From Mycolicibacterium stellerae (GTDB lineage Bacteria; Actinomycetota; Actinomycetes; Mycobacteriales; Mycobacteriaceae), in the NCBI RefSeq assembly GCF_003719305.1, contig NZ_RARC01000013.1, forward strand, positions 97,309-161,308: DNA of 64,000 bases, read 5' to 3'. The position numbers and the translations under genes are program-made. Below the pieces are notes generated by a model. It was not told the origin of the DNA, did no database searches, and saw nothing but the letters and a program-made list of their open reading frames with translations. Positions 60,842-64,000 of the stretch are shown here, one piece after another. Each line of letters starts with the position of its first letter. Position 1 is the stretch's first letter.

Positions 60842-61600
60842 GTGGACGTGCTCAACGCGGCGTCGAAGCCTTTACGAGGCGTCGGCGGGTTCTACGCGAT
60901 GTCACTGGACACCCTGGTGGCGATTGGCCGTCGCCCTTTCGCATGGCGTGAACTCCTGCTGCAGTGCTGGTTCATCACCCGCGTCTCGGTCGTTCCCGCG
61001 CTGATGCTCGCCGTGCCGTTCACGGTGCTGGCGGCGTTCACGCTCAACGTTCTGCTGATGGACTTCGGCGCCGGTGATGCCGCCGGCACCGGCGCAGGCA
61101 TCGTGATGGCGCAGGTCGGGCCCCAGGTGACTGTTCTTGTGGTGGCCGGTGCCGGGGCGACGGCGATATGCGCCGACTTGGGTGCCCGCACCATTCGCGA
61201 GGAACTCGATGCGCTGCGCGTCATGGGTCTAAATCCGATTCAGACATTGGTGGTGCCTCGCGTGCTGGCCGCCTCCCTCGTCGCGGTGCTCTTGTCGGCG
61301 GTGGTCTCGCTAACGACCCTGGCCGGAAACTTCTGCTTCTCGGTCTTCGTGCAACACGTGACCCCAGGTGCCTACATTGCCGGCCTAACGCTACTTACAG
61401 GATCAACCGACGTGTTCGTACTCCTGATCAAGGCTGCCCTGTTCGGCCTGGCCGCCGGTCTCATCGGGTGCTTCAAGGGGATATCCGTCGGCGGCGGCCC
61501 TGCGGGTGTCGGCAACGCGGTCAACGAAACGGTCGTCTACTCGTTTCTCGCGCTGTTCGTGATCAATCTGCTGTTGACCGCCGGACAGTTCGGGGTGTGA
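60842..61600 (+). CDS. yrbEA: YrbEA-type MlaE-family permease of an Mce importer
   Basis: A 252-residue MlaE-family ABC permease, first gene of an mce operon. Several hydrophobic helices are visible (VVPALMLAVPFTVLAAFTLNV, VLAASLVAVLLSAVVSLTTLA, VYSFLALFVINLLLTA). The family cytoplasmic motif appears as REELDALRVMGLNPIQTLVVPRVLA. It sits in the inner membrane and works with an MlaF-like ATPase (MceG) to take up lipids. GTG start at 60842; its stop overlaps the next ATG by one base. Which mce set this belongs to cannot be told from the part shown. Confidence 0.9.
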   Translation: MDVLNAASKPLRGVGGFYAMSLDTLVAIGRRPFAWRELLLQCWFITRVSVVPALMLAVPFTVLAAFTLNVLLMDFGAGDAAGTGAGIVMAQVGPQVTVLVVAGAGATAICADLGARTIREELDALRVMGLNPIQTLVVPRVLAASLVAVLLSAVVSLTTLAGNFCFSVFVQHVTPGAYIAGLTLLTGSTDVFVLLIKAALFGLAAGLIGCFKGISVGGGPAGVGNAVNETVVYSFLALFVINLLLTAGQFGV

Positions 61601-62463
61601 TGATGACAGAGAACACCGCCCTTCCCAGCCGCCTGCATCCACGACTGACCCGCGTCAGGCGCGGTTTTGTCAGCGGTTGGAACCGGATCGGCAGCCAGAC
61701 CCAGTTCTACGGGTTGACCATCCGATCGATCGGTCTGGCCGTCGTGCATTACAAGTCCGAGATCGTGCGGCTGATGGCACAGATGAGTCTGGGCGTCGGT
61801 GCGCTGGCGCTCATCGGCGGCACCGTCGTGGTCGTCGGATTTTTGACGTTGTCCACCGGTGCCCTGATCGCCGTTCAGGGATACAACCAGCTGGCCGGCA
61901 TCGGAGTCGAGGCTCTGACGGGTTTCGTGTCCGCATATGTCAATGTCCGCATCATCGCGCCGGTCACCGCGGGCTTCGCCCTTGCCGCCACCATCGGTGC
62001 GGGCGCTACGGCACAGTTGGGCGCGATGCGCATCTCCGAGGAGATCGACGCGCTGGAGGTGATCGGAATCAGGTCGGTCGCCTATCTGGCGTCAACGCGG
62101 TTGATCACCGGCGTCATCGTCGTCATCCCGCTTTACTGCATCGCCGCCCTGATGTCGTTCATCGCGGCACGGATGGGCACGATCCTGCTGTACGGACAGT
62201 CGAGCGGGGTCTACGACCACTACTTCGAAACCTTCTTGATTCCCAAGGATCTGCTCTGGTCGTTCGTGCAAACCATCGCCATGGCGATCGTGATTATGCT
62301 CATCCACACCTACTACGGGTACACCGCCACCGGAGGGCCCGCCGGGGTGGGCGAAGCAGTGGGACGGGCGGTGCGCGCGTCGCTGGTGTCGGCGATCTTC
62401 GTGCTCCTCCTGGTCAGTTTGGCCGTCTACGGCCAATCCGGCAGCTTCCACCTGGCGTCGTAA
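61600..62463 (+). CDS. yrbEB: YrbEB-type MlaE-family permease of an Mce importer
   Basis: A 287-residue MlaE-family permease pairing with YrbEA. It has the typical long N-terminal cytoplasmic part, hydrophobic helices (LALIGGTVVVVGFLTLSTGA, LVSAIFVLLLVSLAVYG), the SEEIDALEVIGIRSVAYLAS coupling motif and YGYTATGGPAGVGEAVGRAVRAS. ATG 61600 or 61603 may start translation; both are coupled to the upstream stop. Three bases separate it from mceA. Confidence 0.9.
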   Translation: MMTENTALPSRLHPRLTRVRRGFVSGWNRIGSQTQFYGLTIRSIGLAVVHYKSEIVRLMAQMSLGVGALALIGGTVVVVGFLTLSTGALIAVQGYNQLAGIGVEALTGFVSAYVNVRIIAPVTAGFALAATIGAGATAQLGAMRISEEIDALEVIGIRSVAYLASTRLITGVIVVIPLYCIAALMSFIAARMGTILLYGQSSGVYDHYFETFLIPKDLLWSFVQTIAMAIVIMLIHTYYGYTATGGPAGVGEAVGRAVRASLVSAIFVLLLVSLAVYGQSGSFHLAS

Positions 62464-62466
62464 CGC

Positions 62467-64000
62467 ATGGAATTCCGACCCGGCGAACGGCGCCTCCATC
62501 CCGCATGGTGGACGGCCATCCTGCTCGTCACACTGATTGCTGCGCTCGCCGGAACCGCCGTGCTCTACAGCGGATCACTGAAGTCCGTCGTGCCCGTCGT
62601 CGTGACGTCGAACCGGGCCGGGCTCATCATGGAGTCCGGCTCCAAAGTCATGATGAGCGGCGTGCAGGTAGGACACGTCACCGGCATCACCGGAGGCCGT
62701 GACCAGGTCGAATTGAAGCTCGACATCGACTCGGACCAAGCGGCGAACATCCCTGCCAATGTCGGTGCGCAAATCCGCGCCACGACCGCATTCGGCGCCA
62801 AGTACGTCGACCTCGTCTACCCCGACCAGCCCAGCGCGCAGCATCTGCGCGCAGGAGCCGTGCTGGCGTCGCGCAACGTCACCACCGAAGTCAACACCGT
62901 CTTCGAGAACCTCGTTGGACTGCTCGACCAGATCGACCCCGCCAAGCTCAATTCGGTACTCGGCGCGCTGTCCGAGGGCTTCCGCGGCCAGGGCCAGCAG
63001 ATCGGCGAGGCGATCACTGACGCCAATCAGGTTCTCCTGGAACTGAACCCACGCAGTGAGACCATCCGCCAGGATTGGCGGTCGCTCAAATCGTTCAGCG
63101 ATACCTACGCCGCGGCAGCCGACGACATCCTGTCCGTGCTGGACGCCGCGAGCACGACAAGTACCACGGTCGTCAAACATTCCGCGGCCTTGGATACGTT
63201 GCTGCTCAACGTGATCGGGCTGTCGAAGACGGGCACCGACCTATTGTCCAGCAACGAGCGGAATCTGGTCGACGCGGTCAACATCCTGGCCCCGACCACC
63301 CACCTGCTGCTCAAGTACAACCCCGAGCTGACCTGCACGCTGGTGGGCGCGCAATGGTGGCTCAACCAGGGCGGCGGCCTGAAGAACATCGGCGGTAACG
63401 GATACAGCTTCGTCGCCGACGCGGCCGTCCTGCTCGGTGACGACAAGTACAAGTACCCCGACAATCTCCCGATCGTGGCCGCCAAGGGCGGGCCGGGCGG
63501 CGCCCCGGGGTGCGGGTCGCTTCCCGACGCCACCAAGATGTTCCCGGTACGGGCGCTGGTCACCAATACCGGATGGGGAACGGGGATGGACTGGCGGCCG
63601 AACCCTGGCGTTGCGGCGCAAACCTGCTACGCGGATTTCCTTCCGGTCACGCGGGCTGTGCCCGAACCACCGAGCCTGCGCGATTGCCTTCCCGGTCCTG
63701 CCATCGGGCCGGTCACCGCCCCCGGCATGCCGCCCTACGGGGCTGCTCTCTACGGGCCGGGTGGGGTGCCGTTGTGGCCGGGTCTCCCACCAGCGGGCAC
63801 CCCGCCGCCGGTCCCGGCCCCTGGCACTCCGGTGGCCCCCGGCAAGATGCCGCCGCAACCTCCGGCGGTGTTGGGTGCACCGCCACCGCCGGTTCCCGCC
63901 CCGGCCCAGGCGCTGCCCTGCCTCTTCTACACATCTGCCGCCTCCGACGACAGCTCACGACTCCCTCCACCGCGTCGTCTCATCCCTCATCAGCGTCAAA
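62467..64000 (+). CDS. mceA: MceA-type Mce family protein, cut by the window edge
   Basis: An open frame from ATG 62467 to the last base gives 511 residues with no stop. It has a short basic start, a signal-anchor helix (AWWTAILLVTLIAALAGTAVL), the MCE domain (about 40-118, TSNRAGLIMESGSKVMMSGVQ followed by VGHVTGI), a helical MCE-tail segment with ENLVGLLDQIDPAKLN, and a proline-rich tail from about 395. MceA proteins form part of the hexameric lipid channel in the cell envelope. Most MceA proteins are about 400-500 residues, so the visible part may be nearly complete, but the last 30 residues (YTSAASDDSS onward) look atypical. Confidence 0.88.
   Translation, partial: MEFRPGERRLHPAWWTAILLVTLIAALAGTAVLYSGSLKSVVPVVVTSNRAGLIMESGSKVMMSGVQVGHVTGITGGRDQVELKLDIDSDQAANIPANVGAQIRATTAFGAKYVDLVYPDQPSAQHLRAGAVLASRNVTTEVNTVFENLVGLLDQIDPAKLNSVLGALSEGFRGQGQQIGEAITDANQVLLELNPRSETIRQDWRSLKSFSDTYAAAADDILSVLDAASTTSTTVVKHSAALDTLLLNVIGLSKTGTDLLSSNERNLVDAVNILAPTTHLLLKYNPELTCTLVGAQWWLNQGGGLKNIGGNGYSFVADAAVLLGDDKYKYPDNLPIVAAKGGPGGAPGCGSLPDATKMFPVRALVTNTGWGTGMDWRPNPGVAAQTCYADFLPVTRAVPEPPSLRDCLPGPAIGPVTAPGMPPYGAALYGPGGVPLWPGLPPAGTPPPVPAPGTPVAPGKMPPQPPAVLGAPPPPVPAPAQALPCLFYTSAASDDSSRLPPPRRLIPHQRQ

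Overview
The window looks like mycobacterial (Mycolicibacterium-type) chromosomal DNA. It is GC-rich and dense with catabolic genes, and it carries three actinobacterial markers: a mycothiol-dependent formaldehyde dehydrogenase (mscR-like, 27228), LLM/F420-type oxidoreductases, and a YrbE-YrbE-Mce lipid importer start at the right edge (60842-64000). I saw no rRNA, tRNA or CRISPR array.

Layout. (1) 40-6531: a class I P450 system (P450, 2Fe-2S ferredoxin, ferredoxin reductase), then an HsaA-like flavin hydroxylase, a SnoaL-like protein and an extradiol dioxygenase. An IS256 transposase scrap lies between them. (2) 7256-13246: a valine/isobutyrate-like set (aldehyde dehydrogenase, CaiB CoA-transferase, LysR regulator, 3-hydroxyisobutyrate dehydrogenase, 3-hydroxyisobutyryl-CoA hydrolase). 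A conserved 41-bp upstream block recurs at its two promoters. (3) 13385-34029: a mosaic accessory stretch. It has an LLM oxidoreductase, hydrolase/quinone reductase/two SnoaL paralogues, a complete IS21-family element with exact ends and target duplication, a DUF59-amidohydrolase-hydrolase operon, a P450/FAD monooxygenase pair with a divergent IclR, mscR and its MBL partner, and scraps of decayed genes. It ends with a flavin reductase-RibBA-aconitase-truncated acyl-CoA dehydrogenase operon. (4) 34260-41866: aldehyde dehydrogenase, RutA-like monooxygenase, AraC regulator, CaiB, HMG-CoA-lyase-like enzyme and acyl-CoA synthetase. (5) 42048-59954: many SDRs, aldehyde dehydrogenases, MBL and AhpD-like proteins, GntR and TetR regulators, and an unusual 795-residue thiolase-fold/crotonase fusion. 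(6) 60842-64000: yrbEA, yrbEB and the start of mceA, cut by the window edge.

How the parts may work together (inference). The right half reads as one uptake-and-degradation programme for a hydrophobic carboxylic or alicyclic compound. Mce/YrbE would import it, the acyl-CoA synthetase and CoA-transferases activate it, and flavin monooxygenases, P450s, SDRs and aldehyde dehydrogenases oxidise it. The thiolase/crotonase, aconitase-like and HMG-CoA-lyase-like enzymes would then cut the chain. The strongest support is a 14-bp palindrome-like element, GGAACGGCGTTTTC. Four good copies and two weaker ones lie between 43.9 and 60.7 kb, all in promoter regions, and one is upstream of yrbEA. This suggests a single undescribed regulon joining the Mce importer to the catabolic genes. 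A second notable unit is the divergent RutF-like flavin reductase/RibBA and RutA-like monooxygenase block, which has AraC-type direct repeats spaced 21 bp in its promoter.
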